Below are positions 1-8,093 of a DNA stretch of 64,000 nucleotides, one piece after another. The stretch comes from a virus. Location of the stretch: IMG/VR virus record IMGVR_UViG_3300045919_000302, positions 1 to 64,000 of that record; one strand, 5' to 3'. Position 1 is the stretch's first letter. Every line of letters starts with the position of its first letter. The position numbers were made by a program, and so were the translations under genes. The notes under the pieces were generated by a model that was given only the letters and a program-made list of their open reading frames with translations, ran no database searches and was not told the origin of the DNA.

Positions 1-569
1 GTGACGTTTCCTGCTCCATCCATATCGATTTTGAATTTTTCGAGCTGAGCCCTGAACTGCTTACCCGCATCCCCTCCCAGTGCGTCCTGGATTTGTTTGA
101 CGAACTCCTTAGACCCGGCAGAAAGATATTTGAAGACCTCCTGGAGTGGCCTACCCTTGCCGGAGACTTTGTCGTCGTGGGGGGCTTCGGAGCGCGTCTT
201 TTGTGACTTTGCCCCGGCCGGACCACCGACTCCACGGACCATCTTTGCTGTATTAGTGGCGATCTCCTTTAAGAATCTGACTTTCGCACCCTCAAAGCGA
301 GACGGAGCCCTGGCGGTGCTCCGCGTTTCTTTATGACTACTGCCACGAACCGACCCGGTGGGGCGGGCTGGGCCGGCATAACGGGTGCCGCCTCTTGGTT
401 TTTTTATTTTACCGATCGAAGCGGACGCGACATCACCGGCCATGCCAATATCGACAAGTGACTCTCCTATTCCGCTCAGCGCGGACTTGATTCCAAGGAG
501 CTTCTTTTCCAAACCCTTGTCGTTCGCGGTAAATGAAAATCCAAGACCGAGGAATCGTTTGTTCGGCAT
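1..569 (-). CDS. Tape measure protein, N-terminal part (runs off window)
   Basis: The frame is open from an ATG at 569 to the left edge, so only the first ~189 residues are present. The start MPNKRFLGLGFSFTAND, followed by KGLEKKLLGIKSALSGIG, resembles the opening of phage tape-measure proteins, where a short beta strand leads into long helices that set tail length. The following part is basic and low in complexity (Gly, Arg, Lys) with helical stretches. Its ATG overlaps the stop of the 53-aa gene upstream (TAATG), which implies translational coupling. Position after sheath, tube and small chaperone-like genes fits a tape measure. The rest lies outside the window, so the length cannot be judged. 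Confidence 0.7.
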   Translation of the reverse strand, partial: MPNKRFLGLGFSFTANDKGLEKKLLGIKSALSGIGESLVDIGMAGDVASASIGKIKKPRGGTRYAGPARPTGSVRGSSHKETRSTARAPSRFEGAKVRFLKEIATNTAKMVRGVGGPAGAKSQKTRSEAPHDDKVSGKGRPLQEVFKYLSAGSKEFVKQIQDALGGDAGKQFRAQLEKFKIDMDGAGNV

Positions 570-730
570 TATCTACTCCGTTTTGCTGCCCGCTCCTGCG
601 CGATCTGCTGCTCTCGCATTCGCTGCTCCTTCCACAGTATCAGCCTTTGTCTCCGAGAGTAAGGCATGTCGTATATGTCCTGATAGTTGAGTCGCATGGC
701 CTCTATCAGGAAGGCTATCTCCTCTTCCAT
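569..730 (-). CDS. Small protein before tape measure (possible tail assembly chaperone)
   Basis: A 53-aa gene filling the gap between the zinc-binding protein and the tape measure. The sequence starts MEEEIAFLIEAMRLNY and continues with YDMPYSRRQRLI and a Lys/Arg/Gln/Glu-rich helix. Short proteins of this kind, with a 'hydrophobic helix - MPxSxRxR' pattern, are common just before tape-measure genes, where tail assembly chaperones sit. No good ribosome-binding site precedes the ATG, but the gene starts 15 bases after the previous stop and ends in TAATG with the next gene, so coupled translation is likely. The chaperone role is inferred from position. Confidence 0.6.
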   Translation of the reverse strand: MEEEIAFLIEAMRLNYQDIYDMPYSRRQRLILWKEQRMREQQIAQERAAKRSR

Positions 731-744
731 GTTATGGAGATGGC

Positions 745-1461
745 CTATAGGGAGAAAAAACTTCTGCCATCCAATCGCAGTTGAGCCTTGTATTCATGGC
801 TACATTTTGGGCATACCGCGTCGAATTCATCATCGAAGTCACCCTCTTTAGAATCAATTTCTTCACGGAACTTTATGCGATCCTTGAGGCTCATGTTCAG
901 AACGTCAGCAATGACCGCAGGTTTCTTGTCAACCTCCGTACAACGAGCAAACAAGGCGATCGTGGCCGCGTTCTTCGTGGTCGCAAGCTTCTCAATCTTC
1001 GCGTCCGTTTCTCCGTCAGCGATCTTCCAACGGACCGTCCGGCCAGACGGGAGGGTTGCCTCGCTGAAAAGCATCTTCGCATCTGGAGGGTTCTTTACCT
1101 GAATTTGGTTTAGATCATAGTTGACCTTGTCTTCAGATCCACAGGAAGGGCACGTGGACTCAAACCTATATGAAGACCCGAGAGAAAGGGCTCTGAGCTG
1201 AACAAGGTAGAGCCATCGATCGGTGACGACCATCTTGTCGATGAGCTTCCTGAGAGTTGGCCTATCCGATATCCCTGAGAACTCCATCGTGCAGTTCAAC
1301 ATGACTTCGGATAGCTTCTGACCGGCCGTCATATTCGAGGCCATGATGTCCTCCTCTGGGCCGGCCATCTCTCTAAACTTAATGGACTTTAAAACCTGAT
1401 CGTCCTTCAACACCCCGGTTGGGAGGTCGATCCCCGATACTGCTGCGCGTGCTCCATCCAT
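745..1461 (-). CDS. Zinc-ribbon tail assembly/baseplate protein
   Basis: A 238-aa protein with a strong AAGGAG site before its ATG. Two CxxC pairs, CPSCGS near residue 123 and CPKCSHE near residue 220, can form one zinc ribbon in the C-terminal half. The N-terminal half includes RPTLRKLIDKMVVTDRW. Zinc-binding proteins of this size are found next to the tape measure in many T4-like phages and are often labelled tail assembly chaperone or baseplate hub protein. Assignment here rests mainly on position. A 28-bp palindromic repeat lies directly upstream of its ribosome-binding site. Confidence 0.6.
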   Translation of the reverse strand: MDGARAAVSGIDLPTGVLKDDQVLKSIKFREMAGPEEDIMASNMTAGQKLSEVMLNCTMEFSGISDRPTLRKLIDKMVVTDRWLYLVQLRALSLGSSYRFESTCPSCGSEDKVNYDLNQIQVKNPPDAKMLFSEATLPSGRTVRWKIADGETDAKIEKLATTKNAATIALFARCTEVDKKPAVIADVLNMSLKDRIKFREEIDSKEGDFDDEFDAVCPKCSHEYKAQLRLDGRSFFSL

Positions 1462-1478
1462 CTCAACTCCTTCAAGTG

Positions 1479-1506
1479 TACGCGGGCCAGAAGCCTGGCG
1501 GGCGTA
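1479..1506. repeat. 28-bp palindromic repeat, copy 1
   Basis: Near-palindrome with half sites TACGCGGGCCAG and CTGGCGGGCGTA around a 4-base centre. It lies between the stop of the LysM gene (1509) and the AAGGAG site of the 238-aa gene. Six other 28-bp copies with the same ends occur in the window (9757, 14994, 27576, 37117, 47237, 55836). Confidence 0.8.
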
Positions 1507-1508
1507 GG

Positions 1509-1832
1509 TTACGATTTGTTTTCTGCCTGATCGAGGATCTTGTCGATCGTGGCTCTGGCTGGGATTCGGATCGTCTCTCCGGGGAGGAAGTCTGTCGGGA
1601 GATCCTTGTCGTTGGCAAGCAAGATCACCCAGAACAGCTCCGCATCCCCGTACTTGTCGTGGGCCACGAGGTCGATTCGCTTGGACTGACTGGAGTCGAG
1701 CGTAATGAACTCGTCATCCTGATGGTCGGGAATTTCCGGGTACTCGGTCTGATCCCAAAAGATCTTCCCCTGGAACTCCAGGAGGCGCGTCATGTTCAAC
1801 CAAGATCCCGCAGCGATGCGAACGTTACCCAT
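1509..1832 (-). CDS. LysM/gp53-like baseplate protein
   Basis: A 107-aa protein. The middle reads KRIDLVAHDKYGDAELFWVILLAND, given here in pieces: RIDLVAHDKYGD, then ELFWVILLAND, then the proline-rich GETIRIPA. This pattern (helix with a W-V-I-L-L-A-N-x-I/L core followed by 'G..IRIP') is characteristic of LysM-like tail proteins and of the gp53 baseplate wedge family. The product would sit in the baseplate and may hold the tail hub or contact the cell wall. The start overlaps the end of the RHH gene by eight bases, and an RBS-like GGAGAGGACC precedes it. Confidence 0.65.
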   Translation of the reverse strand: MGNVRIAAGSWLNMTRLLEFQGKIFWDQTEYPEIPDHQDDEFITLDSSQSKRIDLVAHDKYGDAELFWVILLANDKDLPTDFLPGETIRIPARATIDKILDQAENKS

Positions 1833-1998
1833 CGGTCCTCTCCTTCTGGACGCGATCCTGGTGTTGCTCCATGTAGTCCCGCATGGCCTCTCGGACGACG
1901 TCGCTCATCGATCGGCCATCAATCGAAGAGAGCGTCTCCATGAAAGCGTACATGGGCTTTGAGATCCAGAGATTGATCCTGACCTTGTCTTGATCCAT
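1825..1998 (-). CDS. Ribbon-helix-helix (CopG/Arc-type) regulator
   Basis: A 57-aa protein with a clear RHH layout: a short beta strand (KVRINLWIS), helix 1 (KPMYAFMETLSS), a turn (DGRS) and helix 2 (MSDVVREAMRDYME). Such proteins dimerise and bind short palindromes through the strand. A 6-bp inverted repeat with spacing (2011-2029) sits 13 bases upstream of the start, a plausible autoregulatory operator. No clear Shine-Dalgarno precedes the ATG. It is unusual to find a regulator inside a tail operon; it may tune late expression. Confidence 0.75.
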   Translation of the reverse strand: MDQDKVRINLWISKPMYAFMETLSSIDGRSMSDVVREAMRDYMEQHQDRVQKERTDG

Positions 1999-2010
1999 GT
2001 TGCAGATGTT

Positions 2011-2029
2011 CTACGTAAGATAGACGTAG
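2011..2029. promoter_or_regulatory. Inverted repeat upstream of RHH gene (possible operator)
   Basis: CTACGT (2011-2016) and ACGTAG (2024-2029) form a perfect 6-bp inverted repeat with a 7-base spacer, between the 219-aa gene and the RHH start. Further ACGT-containing words follow within 30 bases. The operator role is inferred. Confidence 0.4.
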
Positions 2030-2051
2030 GTCAACACGTCAGTACGAAACG

Positions 2052-2711
2052 TCACTTGAGCTTGGCGAGGATGGCCTTAACCGCCTCGACTTGCTCCTTC
2101 AAGAGGCTGACGTCCGTTCCGTCCGCGATGTCGTACTTGTTGTCGTACTTTCGAATGTAGCCGTAAGCGTTCTGAAGGTCGCTTCCAATCAATCCGTGGA
2201 GGGCGTCCCCAAGATCTTGCAGCGTTTCACAGCGAGCCATTTCCTGGATCAGCTGGTCGGCATTGATGTAAGAGAGGTCGATAAAGCTGTGTGCGGCCGT
2301 TCCGGACTCTTTGATTTTCTTCCGGCGCTTACGCGGACCGATCGGAACGGGGTACCGGGCTACGTTTGCCGTCGAGGTGAACGAGGTGCCGGGGCCGGTG
2401 GACGCGCCCACGGCCGGCGGGGCGTCTTCAGCCAGATCTGGGTTCTCTTCCTTGGCCTTTGGCGACAGGAGCGTGACGATGTCTTTGTTGAGCGCCTTGT
2501 TATTCCAGAGCCTGGCGAGCTTCACGAGTTCGTCTGAATTCATGCCGAGAGAATTTTTCTTCAAGAACTGGTCAGAGAGCGCCGAAAAGAGTTCCTGGGT
2601 AGTGACCTCGGTCTTTGGGGCCTTCAACAGGGCCGAGATTCGTTTTAGATCCCAGTTCACGTACTTCATGTATTTGACGATGTGTTGGAGCTGGCTGAGG
2701 TTAAGGCGCAT
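2052..2711 (-). CDS. Unknown protein, tail region
   Basis: A 219-aa protein of unknown function. The N-terminal part is helical (LSQLQHIVKYMKYVNWDLKR). The middle is a Pro/Ala/Ser-rich linker with a basic patch (GPRKRRKKIKES, about residues 125-136). The C-terminal part is helical with a coiled-coil-like end (LLKEQVEAVKAILAKLK). The linker between two helical parts suggests a structural or assembly role. It is the last gene of its run before a divergently oriented plus-strand gene. Confidence 0.55.
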   Translation of the reverse strand: MRLNLSQLQHIVKYMKYVNWDLKRISALLKAPKTEVTTQELFSALSDQFLKKNSLGMNSDELVKLARLWNNKALNKDIVTLLSPKAKEENPDLAEDAPPAVGASTGPGTSFTSTANVARYPVPIGPRKRRKKIKESGTAAHSFIDLSYINADQLIQEMARCETLQDLGDALHGLIGSDLQNAYGYIRKYDNKYDIADGTDVSLLKEQVEAVKAILAKLK

Positions 2712-2795
2712 GTCCAGATCGTATCTGAAGCCTGGGTCTTTTTCGACACATTTTCAATTGGGCCTTAATTGTTTACGATTGAATACGGAGGCCCT

Positions 2796-3119
2796 ATGAA
2801 AGTCATCTGGAAGCCCATCCTCGCAATCTGCATCCTCGACGCCGACGAGATCCCCCGGCCCACTCAGCCGGAGTCTTTCGATGGCGACGGCAGCCTCCTG
2901 GAGAAGATCCAGGCCATGCCTCAGGGCAGGCCGATCAACCTTCAGGCCGCATTCCTGCTGGCCCAGGATGAATTCTTCAACGCCATGGAGCGCGAAGACT
3001 TCGCCGCCGTCGATCAACTCATCGACGAACACTGGACCGAGAGTGTTTCGCGGCAGGGTTACAGGATCATCCTGAATGGATCTGAGTACGAAGTTTTCCA
3101 GAGCGAAGCGAGTCAGTAG
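2796..3119 (+). CDS. Plus-strand protein of unknown function
   Basis: A 107-aa product on the opposite strand to its neighbours. The ATG at 2796 has GGAGG five bases upstream; an upstream TTG in the same frame lacks such a site. The protein begins MKVIWKPILAICILDADE and continues mostly acidic, with helical stretches. It has no family that I recognise. It lies between divergent (2711) and convergent (3146) genes and must have its own promoter or be read from a plus-strand transcript. It ends in TAG. Confidence 0.5.
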   Translation: MKVIWKPILAICILDADEIPRPTQPESFDGDGSLLEKIQAMPQGRPINLQAAFLLAQDEFFNAMEREDFAAVDQLIDEHWTESVSRQGYRIILNGSEYEVFQSEASQ

Positions 3120-3145
3120 TTCCAGGCTGACGTACCCAACGCCGG

Positions 3146-3610
3146 TCAAGTTTTAATAAACTTGTACGCTTTATCTTGTTTAGACATTTTGAATGCCTGG
3201 GCAACTGCTTCCGGTGCGGCGCGGTAGATGTGCTTGCACAAGAATGGAATCTCTCGTGGGTTCGTGATCACGGGACGCTTGCCGTTGGAATACTCGATGC
3301 GGCTGGAGCCATGCTTTGCTAGGGCGTACTCCGCCACGAACAAAAAATTTGGACACGAGCACGAGACCCAGCAAGGGTTGTCCATCGAGATCCGCTCGAA
3401 GACGTTTTCGTGAATCTCTCCGGGGTACAGTTCAATCTCAATATCGTAATACTGGCTTTCCGTGACGGCCTTGCACCGAACAGTGAAGACAACCGTATCC
3501 AGATCCTTCCGCCTGGATCTGCTAACCTTCATGACCATCGCCGTGGTCTTTCTAGACCTGGCGACCACATCGGACGGAGTGTTTTGCATGAGTCTTCTAA
3601 GAGTCAGCAT
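3146..3610 (-). CDS. SWIM-type zinc-finger protein
   Basis: A 154-aa protein whose C-terminal half has the spacing of a SWIM zinc finger: CSCPNF, then about 40 residues, then CKHIYRA (CxC...CxH). SWIM domains bind zinc and mediate DNA or protein contacts. The N-terminal part is basic (SRKTTAMVMKVSRSRRKD). It starts with a TGATG overlap at the end of the first tube-like gene, so it is translated with the tail genes. The role in the virion is unknown. Confidence 0.6.
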   Translation of the reverse strand: MLTLRRLMQNTPSDVVARSRKTTAMVMKVSRSRRKDLDTVVFTVRCKAVTESQYYDIEIELYPGEIHENVFERISMDNPCWVSCSCPNFLFVAEYALAKHGSSRIEYSNGKRPVITNPREIPFLCKHIYRAAPEAVAQAFKMSKQDKAYKFIKT

Positions 3611-4188
3611 CAGAGCCCCAATGAGATCTCATCGACCTGATTCGGCCGAAGGGTGAGTTCCGCAATCGAGATATCGCCCCCAAGTGCGTCGAAGTCCGTC
3701 CCGGCCTTGTATCGGACCGGGATGCATTCCCGAAGGACCCAGGCCCGCGCCGGTACCCGGGTAACCAGATCGTTGAGCGGAAGCACAGCGTTCACGAGCG
3801 AGCCGATTCCATTACTTGGGATCGGAGATCCGAAGGGCGACACGTCGGAGAACTGAATCAAAAGCAGGTTCCTCCGCATGTTGACCTTGCCTCGAATACT
3901 TGCAGATATCCAGTCATAGAAGTCAGAACTAAAGAACTGGACACCCTGGTGCAGCTCGATGTCTGACACCGATGCACTCTTCGTGACGTGCTTTGGGTAC
4001 TCGTAGGTGCCCTCCTTCACGTCTCTCGTTTCCACATTAATCTCGGGCGCGGTGATGGATCTGAATCCGGCGGAGAGATTGAAGACGACCGGTGTGGCCA
4101 GGCTCACGTCCAGCAGGTGGAAACGGATGTTCGTCAGGTAGTCTGACATCCGCTGGCTGCGCGTAATTAGCGAAACTGGGCTCGCCAT
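3610..4188 (-). CDS. Tail tube-like protein, paralog A (gp19 family)
   Basis: A 192-aa member of the T4 gp19 / contractile-tail tube family, one of three adjacent paralogs. Shared features are an N-terminal RFHLLDVS strand, an ITAPEINVETRDVKEG segment equal to 'APEMTVGTVEYQEG' in paralog C, and a C-terminal SIAELTLRPNQV strand. Tube proteins form the inner hexameric tube. This copy is the most divergent and may be a tube initiator, terminator or hub-adapter. Its ATG overlaps the stop of paralog B (TAATG). Confidence 0.75.
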   Translation of the reverse strand: MASPVSLITRSQRMSDYLTNIRFHLLDVSLATPVVFNLSAGFRSITAPEINVETRDVKEGTYEYPKHVTKSASVSDIELHQGVQFFSSDFYDWISASIRGKVNMRRNLLLIQFSDVSPFGSPIPSNGIGSLVNAVLPLNDLVTRVPARAWVLRECIPVRYKAGTDFDALGGDISIAELTLRPNQVDEISLGL

Positions 4189-4733
4189 TAGGTCACCTGG
4201 ACGGTTGTGCCGGGATCACCTTGAAATACCTTAAAAGACTCGGGCTGGAATTCGATTTCCGCGATCGAGATGTCCGATGCCGTGGCGTCAAAATCGTGCC
4301 CAGGGCGGAACCGGAGCGGCGTGCAGTTCTTCAAAACAATCAGGCGCGACTGCTTGGCGACCGTGGGATTGAACTCGGGGGTCATTCCCGAGATGTCGGC
4401 TCGATGGAAGTGAACGATCGTGATGTCCGTGCGGTAATTTTTCCCCTCAGCAGCGGCCAAGATCCAGTTCGCGAACCGCGTGTCGCCAGCTACCACTCCT
4501 CTAGAAAGGGTAACAGAGGAGAACGTGGAACGGCCCGGAAACACCCGCTCGTAGGTCCACGTCCCCTCGGAATAGTGAATGGGCTCAACGTTGTGCTCTG
4601 GAAGCGTGCAATTACTGAAGCCGGCCGTAGGCTGGGATTGGATGAAATCCCCAGTGTCCATGACCATAAAGCGGAACGACTGGTAGAAGTCCGACCTCTG
4701 GTCATACCTGCCCTGCGGAGAGGCGACAGCCAT
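4188..4733 (-). CDS. Tail tube-like protein, paralog B (gp19 family)
   Basis: A 181-aa tube-family protein. Recognisable segments are FRFMVMDTGDFIQSQPTAGF, LPEHNVEPIHYSEGTWTYER, SSVTLSRGVVAGDT and IVHFHRADISGM. These line up with paralog C. A GGAGCTGTAA site precedes the ATG. Contractile injection systems often carry two or more tube proteins, one forming the shaft and others capping it, and the three-gene set here fits that pattern. Which of the three is the main tube is not shown by sequence alone. Confidence 0.78.
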   Translation of the reverse strand: MAVASPQGRYDQRSDFYQSFRFMVMDTGDFIQSQPTAGFSNCTLPEHNVEPIHYSEGTWTYERVFPGRSTFSSVTLSRGVVAGDTRFANWILAAAEGKNYRTDITIVHFHRADISGMTPEFNPTVAKQSRLIVLKNCTPLRFRPGHDFDATASDISIAEIEFQPESFKVFQGDPGTTVQVT

Positions 4734-4743
4734 TTACAGCTCC

Positions 4744-5265
4744 TTACGCCGCCGAAACTTCGACGCCGTTCACGAAGAGTCGGAAATATTCGTACTCGAT
4801 GTCCAAGTCCTCGATCGAGATCTCAGCAGACATGGAGTCGAAATCAGATGCCATCTTCACGCGATTCGAGAAGGCGTTGAAAAGACGGTATTCCCGGTAC
4901 GGGGTGGCGGTGCGGTACTCAACCATACCCGTCACATCGTCGCGATGGAAGTGCTTGATGATGAGGTTCGTGCGATAGGATTTGTTTTCCGCAGAGGCCC
5001 GGACCCATTTATAGAAGCTCGTGTCGTTCTTCACAACGCCCTTGGTGAGCGTGATCGGAGCGAAGGTCACTTCTCCCGGAAACTTGCGGCGATACAGTTG
5101 GGTGCCCTCCTGATACTCGACGGTTCCAACCGTCATCTCAGGGGCCACCAGCGTGTTGAAACCAGCCGCCGGAGTCGCGAGGTTCAGAAACCCCTCAGTG
5201 TCCGTGACATGGAACCGATGCATCGAAAACGGATCAGTAGATTGACTTCTTGCCGTACCGGACAT
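4744..5265 (-). CDS. Tail tube protein, paralog C (probable major tube)
   Basis: A 173-aa gp19-type tube protein directly after the sheath. Motifs include FHVTDTEGFLNLATPAAGF, the loop KFPGEVTFAPITLTKGVV, and KHFHRDDVTGM. It has the best ribosome-binding site of the three tube genes (AAGGAG, seven bases before ATG), partly inside the sheath stop region. Sheath followed at once by the major tube is the usual order in contractile tails, so I take this as the main tube subunit. Confidence 0.82.
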   Translation of the reverse strand: MSGTARSQSTDPFSMHRFHVTDTEGFLNLATPAAGFNTLVAPEMTVGTVEYQEGTQLYRRKFPGEVTFAPITLTKGVVKNDTSFYKWVRASAENKSYRTNLIIKHFHRDDVTGMVEYRTATPYREYRLFNAFSNRVKMASDFDSMSAEISIEDLDIEYEYFRLFVNGVEVSAA

Positions 5266-5275
5266 AGCTCACTCC

Positions 5276-7081
5276 TTAGACCTGGGTTGCATCGAACACG
5301 CGCTGAAGACGCAGGTGGATGAATTCGGCTGCGATGTTTGGCTTGACGAATTCGTCGATAACGATTCGCTTGGCCTGCTGAACCGGAGCCGGATTGTTGG
5401 TCAGATCGCAGATGATCTTGTACGCCTGGGCCTTATCCGGAACTCCGCTTCCGATCACCTGACCGAGGAACTGGTTTTCCAAGAACGCATCCAGTCGAGC
5501 CGTGATCAGACCAAAGGTCACCGGCCCGACGTCTTCGAATACGATGTCGATGAGTCCAGCGGTCTGCGCCTTCTCCAGGAAGATGAAGAGCCTGCGGACG
5601 TTGACATCTGTGAAGTCTCCCACGACCTGAAGCGTCTTGTTGCCCCAAATTGCGTTTCCGACCTGATCGTCCGAGCGGAGAGGGTTGATCTGCGCCGGAT
5701 AGACGAGATCGCGTTCCGCCTTCGAGACCGTGCGTTCCAGGCTGGTGAAGAACGAGAGCTGGCCGCGAATGACGCCTGCCGCAGCCTTACCAACGTTCTC
5801 CTTTGAGTCCGTGTAAGCGAGACGTCCGGCGACATGGCCGCAGGGCGGGATAAGCTTGGGCCGGTTGCGGTTGAGGGGATCCGGAACGTTGATCCAGGGC
5901 CAGTACATCGCCGCGTAGCTGGAGGTTGACTTCAGCACGTTGCGCTTGTAGTTGACAGCGGCCTGGGCCGAGCATCCGGCCGGGGGCTGGATCAAAACCA
6001 GGACGTCACCACGAGCGGCGGCGTAACCGATCATCGCGAGATCAGTTACCGGATCTCCGGCGTAATCAGGAAGCGCAAGCGACAGCTGAATGTCCATGTC
6101 GTCGAGTGCGTAGATTCCGCGCTTCGAGGAGGCAAGTCCGACGCTCACAAGGTCAGAAGCAATCACCGCCCCACCGTCGGATCCGCCAGCAAGAGTCACC
6201 GTTACGCTTGCGGCGGGCTTGCGGATCATGTCGATCGTCAGCGCAGCGAGATTGGCCGGAGCCGGCGTGATCGTCACCGAAAGAGCGCCCGTAGCGTAAT
6301 CCACGGTGCCAGCGATGGCAGGACCACTCGGAACAGCAACGAGATTTCCTTGGCCATCGTCCACGGCAACCGTGGTTCCAGCGACCTTGACCTTGACGGT
6401 CGCTTCGGCAACCGGAAGGAAGGAGAGGGTTGTGCTGAAGGTGGCGATCGATCCATTTCCAGTGCCGAGAGAGATCGCGTTGTGCGTGGCCGGCTGGAGC
6501 GCGGCAGGAACTCCGCCCGCGTTGGCCGTCATGACAACGTCTTCGGACTCAGCGCTTACAACGTTGGGGAGATAGTCAGGATCCCCGGCATCAGTCAGTT
6601 CAAGACTTTCGAACTTCTCGCTGGTCACCAAAAGCCCGGTATCCGGATCGACCAACTCAATGGTCAGATCGAACTTCGAGTAGGTGGCCGTGGCCTGATC
6701 GTAGAAGCTCGGGTGGCCGCTGATCGTGACTTCAGCCCCATTCGCCCAGACGCCTCGACCGGAAGCCTTGGCGTCCCAGGTTCCAGCAAAGCTTCCTGTC
6801 GCTGCGGTTGCGTCGGAGTGTAACTCGCGAACGAAAACCAAGTCAGATCCGCCGTTCAAAAAGAACGCGGCAGCAGTATGGGCGTTTTTCGACTTCGACG
6901 TAAAACCGCCGAAACGATCGACGAACTCTTTCAAAGAGCCGTTGTGGTAAGCCTTCCCTTCGGGACCACGAGGGGAAAAACCTGCAATCGCAAAGGTCGA
7001 TGTCGAGGGAATCGGGACTTGCCCGTTTTTACCCTGGACCTCTTCCGTGGTGACGCCTGCTGAAAGAAATTCTGGTGCCAA
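5276..7081 (-). CDS. Tail sheath protein
   Basis: About 601 aa from a TTG start at 7081, preceded by GGAGGG at a 7-base spacing. The frame stays open 20 codons further upstream, but the typical sheath start (FLSAGVTTEEV, then the PIPSTSTFAIAGFSPRGP segment) begins here. The C-terminal domain holds SDDQVGNAIWGNKTLQVVGD and VNVRRLFIFLEKAQ, typical of the conserved sheath core. An extra beta-rich domain (about residues 205-287) is inserted in the middle and closely resembles a domain in the capsid protein. The product forms the contractile outer tail. Confidence 0.92.
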   Translation of the reverse strand: MAPEFLSAGVTTEEVQGKNGQVPIPSTSTFAIAGFSPRGPEGKAYHNGSLKEFVDRFGGFTSKSKNAHTAAAFFLNGGSDLVFVRELHSDATAATGSFAGTWDAKASGRGVWANGAEVTISGHPSFYDQATATYSKFDLTIELVDPDTGLLVTSEKFESLELTDAGDPDYLPNVVSAESEDVVMTANAGGVPAALQPATHNAISLGTGNGSIATFSTTLSFLPVAEATVKVKVAGTTVAVDDGQGNLVAVPSGPAIAGTVDYATGALSVTITPAPANLAALTIDMIRKPAASVTVTLAGGSDGGAVIASDLVSVGLASSKRGIYALDDMDIQLSLALPDYAGDPVTDLAMIGYAAARGDVLVLIQPPAGCSAQAAVNYKRNVLKSTSSYAAMYWPWINVPDPLNRNRPKLIPPCGHVAGRLAYTDSKENVGKAAAGVIRGQLSFFTSLERTVSKAERDLVYPAQINPLRSDDQVGNAIWGNKTLQVVGDFTDVNVRRLFIFLEKAQTAGLIDIVFEDVGPVTFGLITARLDAFLENQFLGQVIGSGVPDKAQAYKIICDLTNNPAPVQQAKRIVIDEFVKPNIAAEFIHLRLQRVFDATQV

Positions 7082-7144
7082 GTGCAATCCCTCCGTAGAG
7101 AAGATCTCTTTTGAGATCTTGCGGAAATTGCATCCATGCAACCC

Positions 7145-7810
7145 TTAAAGTCTGTGAAAGTATAAATCAAACCCAGTCGCCGAATCCACACTTACCGGAG
7201 AAGCCAAATCCAATTCGCCTTCTACTCGGACCGTTTGCGCATACCCTCTGGCTCTCGTGACTGGATCAATCACTTCTTGCAAACTTGTGATCGATCCCTC
7301 CCAGTAATACTCGTAGGAGCGCTGTAGATTCAAGCTATCGTACACCATGAGTCTACCGACTGGATAGAGGGCTTTCAACACATTTGAAAGAATCGCCTGT
7401 GCGGTGGTTTCGTATCGATCCCACGCAGAGATGGTGTACATTATGTCATGCGGAAAAGCCTGGGGCTTGGTCTCGTAAGCACCAAATCCTCGGCGTCCAT
7501 TGATCACGATCGGACTTCCAACGCCTACCTTGTACTCCAGCTGGCCCACGCCCATCCAGCGATGGTTCGCGATCTGGATGTCGTCACGGTTCACGCAGAT
7601 GAACGGGTAGATATTCTTTTTGAAGATCGGTTCCGGCTGTGAAAAATAGACGGGGACCTTCCTTGGTCCATCCTGAAATGGGACAGTGAGCGAGTAACAT
7701 GGGTCGGCAGGATTGCTGGGATTCGGGACCGCGCCCAATGTGGACAGGACGCCTTCGTCGAATGACCTTAAAAAAACCGTCCCCGTTTTAGAGTCGTGGA
7801 TCGGAATCAC
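7145..7810 (-). CDS. Probable tail terminator/completion protein
   Basis: A 221-aa protein starting with GTG after GGGAGATCAGA. The sequence is beta-rich and includes NIYPFICVNRDDIQIANHRW and HDIMYTISAWDRYETTA. The phrase 'Y.I.AW.R....A...' is common in phage tail-terminator and neck-completion proteins. Position just upstream of the sheath agrees. The start overlaps the end of the acidic 101-aa gene. Confidence 0.5.
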   Translation of the reverse strand: MIPIHDSKTGTVFLRSFDEGVLSTLGAVPNPSNPADPCYSLTVPFQDGPRKVPVYFSQPEPIFKKNIYPFICVNRDDIQIANHRWMGVGQLEYKVGVGSPIVINGRRGFGAYETKPQAFPHDIMYTISAWDRYETTAQAILSNVLKALYPVGRLMVYDSLNLQRSYEYYWEGSITSLQEVIDPVTRARGYAQTVRVEGELDLASPVSVDSATGFDLYFHRL

Positions 7811-8093
7811 TCTGATCTCCCAGGAATCCGTCGTTCATAGCCTTCATCAGGGCTTCCTTCACAACGGGCAGGAAGCGTGAGAGCCATTCGGACTTCACAG
7901 TCTCTTCGTCCGTGAGATCCGGAATTTCCTCGATCTGCTCCTGCTCAACCAAAGAGTCGATGACCTCAAACACGATGTCGGAAGCGGCGTCGAAGTCTTC
8001 TTCGTCGCCATCATCCCCGATGAGTTCATCAATAATCTCAACGAGAGCTTCGTCGATCAAATCTTCTTTTGGGGCTTTGTCGAGATCCATCAT
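7788..8093 (-). CDS. Small acidic protein
   Basis: A 101-aa, very acidic protein (about one third Asp/Glu in the first 70 residues, for example ELIGDDGDEEDFD). It is predicted helical, with a hydrophobic stretch WLSRFLPVVKEALMKAM near the C terminus. Overlaps at both ends with its neighbours show tight co-translation. It could be a chaperone or a small neck component. No family recognised. Confidence 0.55.
   Translation of the reverse strand: MMDLDKAPKEDLIDEALVEIIDELIGDDGDEEDFDAASDIVFEVIDSLVEQEQIEEIPDLTDEETVKSEWLSRFLPVVKEALMKAMNDGFLGDQSDSDPRL

Noticed and set aside
2754-3149. A 131-aa minus-strand frame over the 107-aa plus-strand gene
   Set aside because: The plus-strand gene has a good GGAGG site and a better start; the minus frame has none.
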